Shown in pieces: positions 8,199 through 17,441 of a DNA stretch of 64,000 bases. Made by a program: the position numbers and the translations under genes. Origin of the DNA: PMG-095 sp037200885 (GTDB lineage Bacteria > Myxococcota_A > Polyangia > Polyangiales > Polyangiaceae); the NCBI GenBank assembly GCA_037200885.1, contig JBBCIN010000002.1, forward strand, positions 744,001-808,000, given 5' to 3'. The first letter of the stretch is position 1. Every line of letters starts with the position of its first letter. The notes beneath the pieces were generated by a model that saw only the letters and a list, made by a program, of their open reading frames with translations, did no database searches and had not been told where the DNA came from.

Positions 8199-9068
8199 TC
8201 AGGGGCAAATGCCGTTCGTGTACGGCACACCCACCGCGCCCGCGCCAACCCAGGCCAAGATCGCCGCTTTGTTGGGGCCGCTAATCGTGTAGCCCGAGCC
8301 AGACGGCGGCATCAGGTTGCCGGTCAATTTGGTGGTGATGTTGTCGGCCTCGACCTTGATCTGCGCGTAGGTCACCAGCGACACCGGCGCACTATTTTGC
8401 GGCGGCTGCGAATGACAGTTGCGACAGACCGAGAACAGCGTGTCGATGTTGCCAGTCGTGCCGACGCCCGCCACGGAGGTGCAGCTGGTGGACGCCGGGG
8501 TAAACAGCACCGTTGCGCCACCGGAACCCGCGGATCCGGAAGTGCCACCGGCGCCGGCTTTGCCCGCGCTACCGGCAGTACCGCCGCTGCCCGAAGTGCC
8601 GCCGCTGCCCGCTTTGCCAGCGCTGCCGCCCGAACCTGCGGCGCCACTCGTGCCCGCAGTGCCGAAAGTGCCGCCACCGCCCGCCTTGCCAGCGCTGCCG
8701 CCCGAACCTGAGCTGCCACTGGTGCCACCAGAACCTGCAGTGCCACCTTTACCCGCGCTGCCGCTGCTGCCCGCAGTGCCGCCAGTCCCAGCGATGCCGC
8801 CAGTCCCAGCGGTACCGCCCGCGGGCGCGCCGGCCTCGCCGCCCTCTTCTTCGGCGCCGCCGCTGCCGGCTTCGGTCGCAGGTTCGCCCGCCATGCTCGA
8901 CTCGCCGGCGGAGCTCACGCTCCCCGCCTTGCCCGCGCTCGAGCCGGCGGTCTCCTCGGGATCCGGAACCCAAACCTGCTTGGTGCTGCCGCACCCTCCG
9001 GCCGCGCCCGCTGCCACGAGCAGACTCAAAGCACTCAACATAAGTAGATTGGATTTAGTCATCGCCAT
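8199..9068 (-). CDS. Lipoprotein with Gly/Ala/Ser linker and mono-haem c-type domain
   Basis: A 289-residue protein with signal peptide and lipobox AGGC, a very long low-complexity linker (about residues 40-185, units like GSAGKAG and GTSGS) and a C-terminal domain of about 100 residues with one haem-binding motif VCRNCHSQ. A later Met in GNLMPPSG is a likely axial ligand. It would be tethered to a membrane with the haem domain held away from it. It is a clear paralogue of the next gene upstream (same CRNCH and MPxxP positions). It is the last gene of the leftward DUF1501 cluster, 157 bp after its neighbour. Confidence 0.8.
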   Translation of the reverse strand: MAMTKSNLLMLSALSLLVAAGAAGGCGSTKQVWVPDPEETAGSSAGKAGSVSSAGESSMAGEPATEAGSGGAEEEGGEAGAPAGGTAGTGGIAGTGGTAGSSGSAGKGGTAGSGGTSGSSGSGGSAGKAGGGGTFGTAGTSGAAGSGGSAGKAGSGGTSGSGGTAGSAGKAGAGGTSGSAGSGGATVLFTPASTSCTSVAGVGTTGNIDTLFSVCRNCHSQPPQNSAPVSLVTYAQIKVEADNITTKLTGNLMPPSGSGYTISGPNKAAILAWVGAGAVGVPYTNGICP

Positions 9069-9225
9069 TCCTTTTTCGATCCTCGTTCATCGAGCTCACT
9101 GCATCGCGCTCGCGCGACAGCGACTGACGAACTCATCGGCGTCGATTACCGTCGTCGAGATCGTGTTTCTCAGATGCTTACATGGTGTGGCGAACCGACG
9201 CACATTGAAACAGTGCGCCGCCGAG

Positions 9226-9999
9226 TCATTGACAAGACTTGGCCGCACCAATCGCGCAGCTGCCGTTCTGGCCCAGCCACTTCAGCGCAGTCGCCTTGGC
9301 CCAGGGGGAGAGTGTGTACGGCGGCCACGGCATGGTGCCACTCCTGATCACGCCGTAGATTTGCGCGGCGTTCGCCTTGATGTCTGCGAAGGTCACGTAC
9401 GAGCTGAACACGCCTTTTACGGGCGGATTCGTATGACAGTTACGACACACGTAGAGCGCGGTCGAAACGTCACACGGCAGGAACATGTCGGGGGTCGAGG
9501 AATCGTCCGCCGGATCGCACACCGGGTCAGCCACGGCAGCAGCGCCGCCCGCCGGCTGCGCGCCTGCGCCGGTAGCACCCGCGCTAGGACCAGGAGAGCC
9601 TGCGCCAGGAGCACCTGAGCCAGGAGCGCCTGCGCTAATCGCGCCGAGAGTGCCACCGATTGCCAGAGGCGGATCAGCCTCCACGCCTGCGCCGCCGCTG
9701 CTTACCTCTCGCTTGCCGCCTACGGCTGGTGGATTGCGATCGGGAGGCACCGAATCATCGGTAGTGCCGCCCTCATTCAGCGACGAAGCGGCGCCGTCAA
9801 GGATGCCGCCGGAGCCGAAGTCAGAACCACCCTCTGCTTCGGACGGCGCGGCGCTGCCCGTCGAGACCTCAGAACCTGCACCGCCGCTCGTCGTGACCGA
9901 AGCATCTTCATGGCCGCCGGAAGAACACGCCCAAACGAAGAGTAAGGTCACGACGAGCAGCGAAACAAGCGAGGCTGCCTGACGACGCCTCTCGTACAT
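9226..9999 (-). CDS. Lipoprotein with mono-haem c-type domain, paralogue
   Basis: 257 residues. Basic N-terminus MYERRRQAA, hydrophobic stretch and lipobox VWAC, then a Gly/Ser/Ala-rich linker to about residue 150 and a c-type domain with VCRNCHTNPP and a candidate axial Met in SGTMPWPPY. Sequence and layout parallel the gene that follows it, indicating duplication. Its start codon directly abuts the stop of the VCBS/MYXO-CTERM gene (TGA then ATG with no gap), so it is translationally coupled to it. Likely role: electron transfer at the envelope; partners unknown. Confidence 0.8.
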   Translation of the reverse strand: MYERRRQAASLVSLLVVTLLFVWACSSGGHEDASVTTSGGAGSEVSTGSAAPSEAEGGSDFGSGGILDGAASSLNEGGTTDDSVPPDRNPPAVGGKREVSSGGAGVEADPPLAIGGTLGAISAGAPGSGAPGAGSPGPSAGATGAGAQPAGGAAAVADPVCDPADDSSTPDMFLPCDVSTALYVCRNCHTNPPVKGVFSSYVTFADIKANAAQIYGVIRSGTMPWPPYTLSPWAKATALKWLGQNGSCAIGAAKSCQ

Positions 10000-12351
10000 T
10001 CACTGCTTGCTGTTGCGACGGCGACGAATGAGGCCGAGCATGGCCAAACCGAAGCCCAACAGTACCGCGCTGCGACCCTTGGTCGCGGGCGTCGACGTGG
10101 TAACGCTACAGCCGCCATCGTCGACGCTTTCGAAATGGCCCGTGCCAGCCGTGCCCGTCGGCTCACCAGCGTCGCCGCTGCCGGCAACGCTCGAGCCCGA
10201 ACCTGCTTTGCCGCCCGCCTTACCGCCCGTGCCCGTGCTGGCACCGCCAGCGCTGGTGCGGCCGCCGACGCTGGGCTCGCTGCTCTCACCGGCTTCACCG
10301 GCTTCAGCGTCACCGCTGCCGCCTGCGGATGTACCACCGGCGCCTGCCGACGTACCGCCGGTGCCCGCGGTCGTGGCGCCGCTGCCTGCCGTGGCATCGC
10401 TGCCGCCGCCACCGCCGCTGCCGCCGGTAGCCACCACCGGAGGCGGCACTGGCGTCGGCACCGTAAAGCTGAGCGGCGCCGAAGTGCCAACGTTGCCGGC
10501 GCGGTCCGTCGCGCTGAGCGTGTAGTTGATCGTCGCGCCAGCGGCCTGGGCCGGAATCGTGGCGCGGAACAAATCCGCGCCGTAGAACGTGCCTTTGACG
10601 GTTTTCGGCGTGCCGCCCGCGATCGAGTAAGTGACCGAGGTGGCCTTGATCATCTGGCCCGTCTCGTTGGTCACGTTGTCACGCAACGCATATCGAATCA
10701 CCGTCGGCGTCTCTGGCAACGGCGAGGGGGTCTCGATGGCGCGGAACAACGGCGGCTTGGTGTCCGGCACGGAGCCGCCTCCGCCGTAGTATATCTTCTC
10801 GTCGTAGGTGCCGGTGCCTTCACCCTGGCCGGTGACCAAGTCGAGCATCTTGTCACCGTTGAAGTCGGTCAGATCGTGCGTCAGGGAGGAATCACCGCTG
10901 GTGCTAGGGGGATTGTTGAAACCATACGGGATGCCGTCCGGGACGAAGGTGAAGTGCCCGGTGCCGTCGTTCATCAGCAGCTTTTCACTGCGACCGGTGA
11001 GCGTCGCGACGATCAAATCATAGTGATTGTCGTTGTTGAGGTCGGCGCACTTCACGGCGTTATCGTCACCGCCCGGCTCGCCAATCACGCGATTGGCCGT
11101 GTCGTCCACGAACTTGCCGTGGCCGTCGTTGATCAAGATTTGCGACACATCGATCGTGCCGCCGGTACCGCCGCCGTAGGCCCAAGAATAATTGTTGATC
11201 GGCTTCGGGCCGACGTTGTCGAGCAAGATGTCGATATCGCCGTCGTCGTCGATGTCACACGTCTCTTGATTGTAGACGTACGGGCCGAGCTTGGAGGGAA
11301 AGTTCGTGACGACGGTTACTTTCGTGCCGTCAGCGCTGAGAACGGTTCCCCAGTTCGTCCCATCCTTGAAGTTGCCGTGGCCGTCATTGAGGAAGATGCG
11401 GCTGTAGCCGTTTCGCATGTCGACCAAGATGTCGATGTCGAAGTCGTTATCAACATCCGCAAAGTCGACGTCGATTGAGCGCGTGCCCCAGTACACCGGC
11501 GATCCGATCGCCTGCTGCGTGTTCGCCGGGTTCGGAGGCGTCGGACCCGAGGGCGGGATGGTTCCCGGCAAGCGATCGGTGGGAGAATAGAAGTCGCCAT
11601 CGTGTTGAGTGGCGGCGAGCGTGAAGGTTCCGGTGCCGTCGTTGGTGTACATGAGCGCGCGCGAGACCACGCTGTTTGCAGCGGTGCCCCAGTCCATGAC
11701 GATCAGGTCGGGATCGCCGTCGCCATCGAGGTCACCCATGTGGCACGAGGCCGCGCGGGACATCAAGCCGAGTGGAAGTTGCGTCGCGGCGCGATCCTCG
11801 AACACGCCCGGAGCGGTCTGAACGAACAGCTTGTCGAGGTCGACCCCGAAGCCGCCCGGCTGGTAGATGTCCAGATCGCCGTCGCCATCGATATCCGCCA
11901 CCGAGACTTGACGATTGCGGTTGTGCGCGTTGTTGAACGCGGTCGGGGTAACGTCGGTGAAGACGCCCTTGCTGTCGTTCAGGAACACGACCGACTCATC
12001 CGCCTTGCCGGTTGCGTAGTAGCCGCCGCCGTTGGACTCGATGATGTCCATGTCGCCGTCACCGTCGATGTCGGCCGTCGTGAGCCAGCTCGTGTAGCAA
12101 CCCGGTTGCGAATCTTGGCACGCCTGCTGCGGAATCGCGGTGGGCGTGTTGATCGTAAAAAAGCCAATCGCCTTGGCCTCGCGTGGGGCTACCAGGGCTG
12201 CCAGGAGGCCGACCGTAAACACTCCTGAGACGCGCCCGGCAGTCTTCCAGTGGGAACCCCGAACCCCCTTCGCCGGATCGGCCTTCAGCACGGCGGCACC
12301 CGGTGCCAAGGACGGTGAAACGGAACCAGTGACACGAGATTGCTTAACCAT
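10000..12351 (-). CDS. VCBS/FG-GAP repeat protein with MYXO-CTERM tail
   Basis: 783 residues. A long N-region and hydrophobic segment (VGLLAALVAPREAKA) serve as signal. Residues about 80-520 hold seven calcium-binding-loop repeats of the type DxDxDGDxD (for example ADIDGDGDMDI, GDLDGDGDPDLI, CDIDDDGDIDIL), as in seven-bladed FG-GAP propellers. An Ig-like domain follows (YTLSATDRAGNVG), then a Gly/Ser/Ala linker and a MYXO-CTERM tail: GGCSV, a hydrophobic helix and RRRR. That tail directs surface sorting in myxobacteria. ATG 12351 is preceded by AGGAAAAT. The gene lies 98 bp after the large haem-motif lipoprotein and abuts the next gene. Confidence 0.85.
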   Translation of the reverse strand: MVKQSRVTGSVSPSLAPGAAVLKADPAKGVRGSHWKTAGRVSGVFTVGLLAALVAPREAKAIGFFTINTPTAIPQQACQDSQPGCYTSWLTTADIDGDGDMDIIESNGGGYYATGKADESVVFLNDSKGVFTDVTPTAFNNAHNRNRQVSVADIDGDGDLDIYQPGGFGVDLDKLFVQTAPGVFEDRAATQLPLGLMSRAASCHMGDLDGDGDPDLIVMDWGTAANSVVSRALMYTNDGTGTFTLAATQHDGDFYSPTDRLPGTIPPSGPTPPNPANTQQAIGSPVYWGTRSIDVDFADVDNDFDIDILVDMRNGYSRIFLNDGHGNFKDGTNWGTVLSADGTKVTVVTNFPSKLGPYVYNQETCDIDDDGDIDILLDNVGPKPINNYSWAYGGGTGGTIDVSQILINDGHGKFVDDTANRVIGEPGGDDNAVKCADLNNDNHYDLIVATLTGRSEKLLMNDGTGHFTFVPDGIPYGFNNPPSTSGDSSLTHDLTDFNGDKMLDLVTGQGEGTGTYDEKIYYGGGGSVPDTKPPLFRAIETPSPLPETPTVIRYALRDNVTNETGQMIKATSVTYSIAGGTPKTVKGTFYGADLFRATIPAQAAGATINYTLSATDRAGNVGTSAPLSFTVPTPVPPPVVATGGSGGGGGSDATAGSGATTAGTGGTSAGAGGTSAGGSGDAEAGEAGESSEPSVGGRTSAGGASTGTGGKAGGKAGSGSSVAGSGDAGEPTGTAGTGHFESVDDGGCSVTTSTPATKGRSAVLLGFGLAMLGLIRRRRNSKQ

Positions 12352-12381
12352 GATCAAGATTTTCCTAAAAGATGAGAAGGG

Positions 12382-12439
12382 GTTTCTTCCGAAGAAACGA
12401 GGGTTGAGGCGGGGCGCGCGCGGTCAGAGCGCGCCCCGC
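12382..12439. terminator. Two hairpins between operon genes
   Basis: GC-rich perfect arms GCGGGGCGCGC/GCGCGCCCCGC (12409-12439, 9-nt loop) and, next to it, GTTTCTTC/GAAGAAAC (12382-12398, 1-nt centre). They lie just after the stop of the large lipoprotein and before the VCBS gene. No clean T-run follows, so partial termination or mRNA processing within the operon is as likely as a full stop. Confidence 0.5.
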
Positions 12440-12449
12440 AAGTACCAGG

Positions 12450-14954
12450 TCAGGGAGTGGCGCTCACGGTGAGCGGTTGCCCACTCGTGCATGCGACGCT
12501 CAGCTTGTCAGACAGCGGCAGTGCAGCGACCTGCGAACACACAGCGTCATAGTTGCTAGTCGCGGGCGTGGCTTTGGGAACCGTGTTGCCATCCTTGGGC
12601 TGAACACCGAGCAGCAGGAACTGCGGCGTGGTGATGAGCGCCCCGCAGACCCTGCGCAGCGACCCAGACAAGTCCGCGGCCCCGTTGGCGTCCGATGCCA
12701 TCGAAGCACCGAACAGGCCTTCGAGCTGCGTCTTCTCCGTCCCGCTGGTGATTGTGGGCTCGCCCATGATGCGATCCTTCAGCACGCTCACCAGATCACC
12801 GACAGTGGCCACGCCGGGCGTCTTGGCGGTTGCGACCAAGCCGTCGATCAAATCCGGCGTGGTGTTTCCGACCAGCTTGGTGCAGACGGCGAAGCGATCT
12901 TCCCAACCGAGACGTCCTTGGAAGTCGAGTCCGCGGAAGCCGGGCTGCGAGCTCTTCAGATAGTAGCCTGTCTCGGTTTGGAATTGCAGCTCCTGAGTGC
13001 CACTGTTGACGCCGCCGACGGTGACCGGGTTTTCACCGTAACCACTGATCCCCGGAGCGACCGAGCCGTAAGCCACGAGTGGCCAGCCGAGTGCGCCGTA
13101 TGCAGCACGCGCCTGGGTCCGAGGGCTGATGGGCTGCACGCTGTCGGTAATGCTGTTGCCCTGATTCAAGGGGTCCGGCTCTGCCATGCGCCAAGGATCG
13201 AAGATGCGCGGCGCTCCGTAGGGATTGTTCCCGCAGCCGGTTTCCGGGGCCGCCATGTTCAAGTACGGGCTCGCGAAGACGGCCGAGAGCAGGGCCTTGT
13301 TCGAGTAGCCAGACTTGATGAAGGTCTCGGTCATCGACCAGAGCTGATCGCGAGCCGCCGCGTTACGCGGGAAGTAGTTGGCGATCGTCAACGGCGTACC
13401 GACGATCTCTTTCCACACCTTCTCCACGATGTTCATCGATACTAGGTAGGCGAACGCCTTGTCCGCATCGGCGATGTTGCCATCGCTATCCGCGCCCAGG
13501 CCTTCGACTTCCAGCTTGTTGAAGCCGGCGCGGAGCGACGCGGCGACGTCCCACATCGAGGTGCGGAGGCCACCGACGTTGCCCAAGCGAGTGTCGACGA
13601 ATGCCATGTCGATTGGCACCTCGTCGGGCGTTAGGAATTGGCCACACGCGGCGGCCAGGCCCCAAGGCTGCGTGCGACGAGTGCGGTTGGCCACGCTCGT
13701 GCACATCAGCTCGGAAGAGTAGTTGCAGTAGAGTAGCGGGTCGCCAGACGCGCAGGTCGGCACGGCGGTTGTGGCAGCCGCGATGTTCGCGGCCGAGGCG
13801 GTCGCGCAATCCAAGGTGTTGGTCATTGCATCGAAATTGTTTAGCGTAGACGGACCGACCACGAATTGCGCACGTCGCATCGCGCCGTGCAAACGATCCG
13901 CGCCGCTGAACCCGTCGACCAGACCGGGCCCCGTCGAGTCGCCGAAAAGCGCCTTCTCGAACAGGCCTGGCACCGGGAAGAAACGGTTCAAGGCCGGATC
14001 GGTCGATTGCGTGACCGAGAACTCGCTGTTGTGACAGGTGAGGCAAACCATGTCGCGATTCAGGTAGGCGCCGTCGAACCAGGCACCGAAGTCACTACGA
14101 CGCGACAGCTCGAGCGCCACCGACAGCGCATTGGCGCCCTGATAGGTCTTCAGCACCATCGAGAACAGGTTCTCGACGTAGATCGGCGTCATATCATCGA
14201 GCTCGATCGACCCGAATACGACGTCTGCGAAGGTCGGGGCGGCTTTGCCATCGCCGCCCACGAGCGGCGGTTGGTCACGAACCCAAGCCGCAACGTCCTT
14301 CGCGTCTTTGGTGCGCACGCGTAGGGCGTTACAGGCCGCGTTTTGCTGCTCATCGATGCGCTGCACGCGCACGAAGTCGCGATACAGTTCGGCCCAGTTG
14401 GATTCGTAGTCGGGGTTCGCCAGGAGCGCGTTGACCACCACCTGGCGGCTGTGTCGGAGGGTGGTGATGGGCGCGGAGATCTTGGTGTCCGGCTTGTATC
14501 CGTCGATCGCGTCGATCTGCGAAATCATGTCGGTATAGACGTTGACTTCAGCTTGGCCGTACGGATGGCGACCGAGGATGCCCAAGATGGCGCGACGAAC
14601 GAACGCTTGATCGGTGGCTTGGCATTGGTACCAAGCCACGGTGTTGTCGACCGGGCCTTCGCCGCCTTCGCCGCCTACCGCGTCGCCGGGGCCGCCGCCG
14701 ACCTCGGTCGAGCCGCCGCCCACGCTGGTTTCGCCAGCCTTGCCGGACTCGCCAGCTTTGCCGGACGCGCCAGCTTTGCCGGACGCGCCAGCTTTGCCAG
14801 AGGCGCCGCCGGTCGAGCTACTCTTGCCGCCGACGGAGCTGCCGCCGCCGGCTTCAGCACCCGCGCTACCAGCACCGGTGGAGGCGTCGCTGCCACAACC
14901 TGCGAGGGCCGCTGCGGCGCCGAAAAGTACCAAAAATTGAAGGGAAGTTTTCAT
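12450..14954 (-). CDS. Large lipoprotein with CxxCH motif, DUF1501 partner
   Basis: 834 residues. Signal peptide and lipobox ALAGC, then a linker with four near-identical SGKAGA units (18-bp DNA repeats, about 14732-14807), then a long helical domain. A single CLTCH motif (MVCLTCHNSEF, about residue 305) could bind haem. Cys-rich stretches occur around residues 375-420. The start overlaps the stop of the upstream DUF1501 gene by 4 bp (ATGA), so the two are coupled. Such pairs are known from planctomycetes and myxobacteria, where a DUF1501 protein is paired with a large haem-motif protein (DUF1549/1553, DUF1592 or DUF1800 types). I cannot assign the exact DUF. Function not established. Confidence 0.7.
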   Translation of the reverse strand: MKTSLQFLVLFGAAAALAGCGSDASTGAGSAGAEAGGGSSVGGKSSSTGGASGKAGASGKAGASGKAGESGKAGETSVGGGSTEVGGGPGDAVGGEGGEGPVDNTVAWYQCQATDQAFVRRAILGILGRHPYGQAEVNVYTDMISQIDAIDGYKPDTKISAPITTLRHSRQVVVNALLANPDYESNWAELYRDFVRVQRIDEQQNAACNALRVRTKDAKDVAAWVRDQPPLVGGDGKAAPTFADVVFGSIELDDMTPIYVENLFSMVLKTYQGANALSVALELSRRSDFGAWFDGAYLNRDMVCLTCHNSEFSVTQSTDPALNRFFPVPGLFEKALFGDSTGPGLVDGFSGADRLHGAMRRAQFVVGPSTLNNFDAMTNTLDCATASAANIAAATTAVPTCASGDPLLYCNYSSELMCTSVANRTRRTQPWGLAAACGQFLTPDEVPIDMAFVDTRLGNVGGLRTSMWDVAASLRAGFNKLEVEGLGADSDGNIADADKAFAYLVSMNIVEKVWKEIVGTPLTIANYFPRNAAARDQLWSMTETFIKSGYSNKALLSAVFASPYLNMAAPETGCGNNPYGAPRIFDPWRMAEPDPLNQGNSITDSVQPISPRTQARAAYGALGWPLVAYGSVAPGISGYGENPVTVGGVNSGTQELQFQTETGYYLKSSQPGFRGLDFQGRLGWEDRFAVCTKLVGNTTPDLIDGLVATAKTPGVATVGDLVSVLKDRIMGEPTITSGTEKTQLEGLFGASMASDANGAADLSGSLRRVCGALITTPQFLLLGVQPKDGNTVPKATPATSNYDAVCSQVAALPLSDKLSVACTSGQPLTVSATP

Positions 14955-16564
14955 ACCGTATACCCCAGCACGCGTTGCAACACGCTCTTCACGGCGTTGC
15001 TCTCAGAACTGTTGTCTTGGACTTGTGCGCTGCTGAAGCTCGCTTGATCGAAGGGCCAGATGCCCATCGCCAGCAAGGCAGCGATCCGATTTTCGGTCGG
15101 CGTGGTGTACACGCTCGCCGTACCGCTCTCGGGGATCGTTCCGTAAATGCCCCTTTGGGCATTCGTGATCGGTCCACCGATGTAAACTTGGGTGTAGCCG
15201 TAGGGCCAATGGTTGCGACCGGTGTTTTTTGTCGGGCTTTGCAAGCCCGGAGTGCGGCCGAACTCCATGTTCAGGATGATCATGGTCTTGTTCAAGTCGA
15301 TCTTGGTCGGGTCGGTTTCACCTGGCTTGTTCACCAGCGGCAGCAGGCTGTTGAAGAAGTTGTTCAGGTTGTGCGACTGCGTGAACGGCGTCTCGTTGTG
15401 CGTGTCGTAACCGCCGCCGCCATCCGCCGCGGCCAAGCCGGTGTCGATCACCATGCAGTGGGCCGCCGGCGCATCCGGGTGCGTGAGCAAGTGAGCTGCC
15501 ATTTTCAGGCTCATGCCCGGATAGTTGGCCGTTTGCGTGAACGGCATGTTGCTGTTGTAGGTGCCGCTGCCGACCGTCTGCGAGCCGGAGCGCGTGAAGC
15601 ACGCGGTACCGGGCACTTTGGCCAAGAACTCCGGAGCCAGTAGGTTCTGGATGTCCTTGGCATGGGCCACGGAGTTGTAGGCGGCGTTCAATTCACCAAA
15701 GCGCGGGGCGCGCAGCAGGTCGCCCGCGCTGCCGAACTTCAGGCGATCTTGATATTGGCCGAAGTACGTTGCCAGCAGCGCGTCATAGCGTGCGCGATCG
15801 TCGAGCGAGCCGATCGGCGTGCGGTTGATCACCGTGGTCAGGCGCGCGACGTCATTCATCTTGATCTGCAGCGGGCGTGCAGATCCGGGATGCAGGCCGG
15901 TGGCCAGCATGGTCAAGATGTTGTCGGTCGGGATGAAACTGCCGCTGCCCACGATGCCGTAAGCGAACGGCGCCGGATGCTGGGCATCGACATCGTGATC
16001 CACGAAGTAGCGCGCTACGTGAGCACCGAGGCTCGCGAGGGACGGAGAACCGAGGGTCACACCGGACATGGTCAGCGGGATGGCTGCCTCGTGCGGTTCG
16101 AGCGAGTGACGGTTGACCACGATGCGCATGCGGTCCGTGATGTCGGTGCGCGCGATCAGCGGGGTCAAGAACGGACTGAGAAAGACATCCTTGGGCGCGT
16201 CGGTCGCTCCCGTGACCGTCGAGCCCGAGTCCTGGGCGAAGAAGGTGAACAGACCCGGGTCGCTGTAGCTGCACGCCTTGGCGGCGTTCAGGAACTCGAC
16301 CGGGTAAGCTTTGTGCCAGCTCTTGCCGTCCGAGCCGTAGCTCGGAACACAATAGAAGCCTTCCCACGGGGTCACGCCGCCGTACATGAAGACTTCCAGG
16401 ATACTGCTGACCTGGTTTTGCTTCGGCAACATGATGCTCGCGTGGTCGGCGGGGACATCACCGAACAGCGGGACTGCGCTGGCGCGGCGAGTCTTCATGC
16501 TCACCGATGCCGCAGCGGCAGCGCCACCGACAGCGGCGGCTTTCAAAAAATTACGTCGTTTCAT
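14951..16564 (-). CDS. DUF1501 family protein, Tat-exported
   Basis: 537 residues. The N-terminus MKRRNFLKAAAVGGAAAAAS is a twin-arginine signal (RRNFLK), so the protein is exported folded. Family features include VFMYGGVTPWEGFY, GGGGYDTHNETPFTQSHNLN, MIILNMEFGRTPG and GRNHWPYGYTQ, typical of DUF1501 (alkaline-phosphatase/sulfatase-like fold). ATG 16564 is preferred over 16603 because the Tat motif starts there and GGAGAG lies just upstream. First gene of a leftward operon with the large CxxCH lipoprotein. The catalysed reaction is unknown; the fold suggests a metal-dependent hydrolase. Confidence 0.85.
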   Translation of the reverse strand: MKRRNFLKAAAVGGAAAAASVSMKTRRASAVPLFGDVPADHASIMLPKQNQVSSILEVFMYGGVTPWEGFYCVPSYGSDGKSWHKAYPVEFLNAAKACSYSDPGLFTFFAQDSGSTVTGATDAPKDVFLSPFLTPLIARTDITDRMRIVVNRHSLEPHEAAIPLTMSGVTLGSPSLASLGAHVARYFVDHDVDAQHPAPFAYGIVGSGSFIPTDNILTMLATGLHPGSARPLQIKMNDVARLTTVINRTPIGSLDDRARYDALLATYFGQYQDRLKFGSAGDLLRAPRFGELNAAYNSVAHAKDIQNLLAPEFLAKVPGTACFTRSGSQTVGSGTYNSNMPFTQTANYPGMSLKMAAHLLTHPDAPAAHCMVIDTGLAAADGGGGYDTHNETPFTQSHNLNNFFNSLLPLVNKPGETDPTKIDLNKTMIILNMEFGRTPGLQSPTKNTGRNHWPYGYTQVYIGGPITNAQRGIYGTIPESGTASVYTTPTENRIAALLAMGIWPFDQASFSSAQVQDNSSESNAVKSVLQRVLGYTV

Positions 16565-17441
16565 GCAACTCTCCGTCTTCCGAAAACTCCTCGGCGAAGA
16601 CACCGGGGTGGGTATTTGGCTCGAGGAGCCCGTTAATTGGATGGATCGAGTAAGCGGGATGGCGATCCAGCCTCATCGCTCGAGGGCGCTATGGCTGGGG
16701 TGAATGGTGAGCGGTCTTTCCGAGTCCGACATTGGCGCCGGCCGACTCACAACGGTCCTTTGCCCTTTAACTTGTGAGACCCAAAGTCGTCAAGGACCAA
16801 ACAACACACTCACACATTTTCGAATAGCTTGAACCAACGCTTTATACATCACAATTCGCAACAATCAACTACGACACACTGCCGCAACTGAACCGGCTTT
16901 TTCCCGAAACCCCCGGAAATATCGGGCGATTTTTTGGCAGTAAATTCGTGTTCGAAAGGCGCATCGGGCTGGCACACACTGCCCACATCGCCTAAACCTC
17001 TCACAATTGGAGAGTGATCTACAGCACTAGCCACGCACTGGTAACCGTCCCAGGATACCGCTTGATGGAAATCAGACTCCAGGCTGCAAAAGAAAATGGC
17101 GCGGAATTTAGGCCAAAATCTCCAATTATCGACGACAGGAAACATAAAATAACTACCAAGGAAATAGTTTGTTGGCCACTAGTCTCCTGTCAATCGGCAC
17201 CGCGCACCAGTCACACTCTCACGTTTGCCCCACACTCCACTGCAACTCGAAGCAACTCGAAACGCCCCACTCAATGCACGGTCCGGAAACACATGGCAGC
17301 GCCACCGCGTCCTTGGGCGCTCCCGGAGCCGGAGCCAATTCCTCAATGAATTCCGCGCTTGACACTTGAAACCGCGATCGGCATCAGAACGCGGCAGCGA
17401 AACCGAAATCGTCCCGAAACCCAATTATTAGGAATCTTGCA
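16565..17441. other. Long AT-richer divergent intergenic region
   Basis: An 877-bp stretch between the divergent DUF1501 operon and a haem lipoprotein. It is visibly more AT-rich than its surroundings from about 16750 on. I find no gene in it. It contains the minus-strand promoter candidate listed separately and an isolated TTGACA at 17359 without a good -10 box. Confidence 0.5.
16841..16868 (-). promoter_or_regulatory. Sigma-70-like promoter for the DUF1501 operon
   Basis: On the minus strand TTGATT (16868-16863) and TATAAA (16846-16841) are 16 bp apart. This matches the housekeeping consensus at 4/6 and 5/6 positions. Transcription would start near 16834, giving a leader of about 270 nt before the ATG. 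Confidence 0.45.

Noticed and set aside
8419..9618. Pro/Ala-rich plus-strand frame
   Set aside because: Antisense product of the Gly/Ala/Ser linker repeats in the haem lipoproteins.
10135..11478. Long plus-strand reading frame (447 codons)
   Set aside because: It lies wholly antisense to the VCBS/MYXO-CTERM gene, whose repeats and signal are clear; open antisense frames are expected in GC-rich DNA.
14732..14807. Four 18-bp tandem repeats
   Set aside because: They encode the SGKAGA linker of the lipoprotein and are not a separate element.
17359..17388. TTGACA box upstream of the haem lipoprotein
   Set aside because: No acceptable -10 sequence at 16-18 bp spacing.
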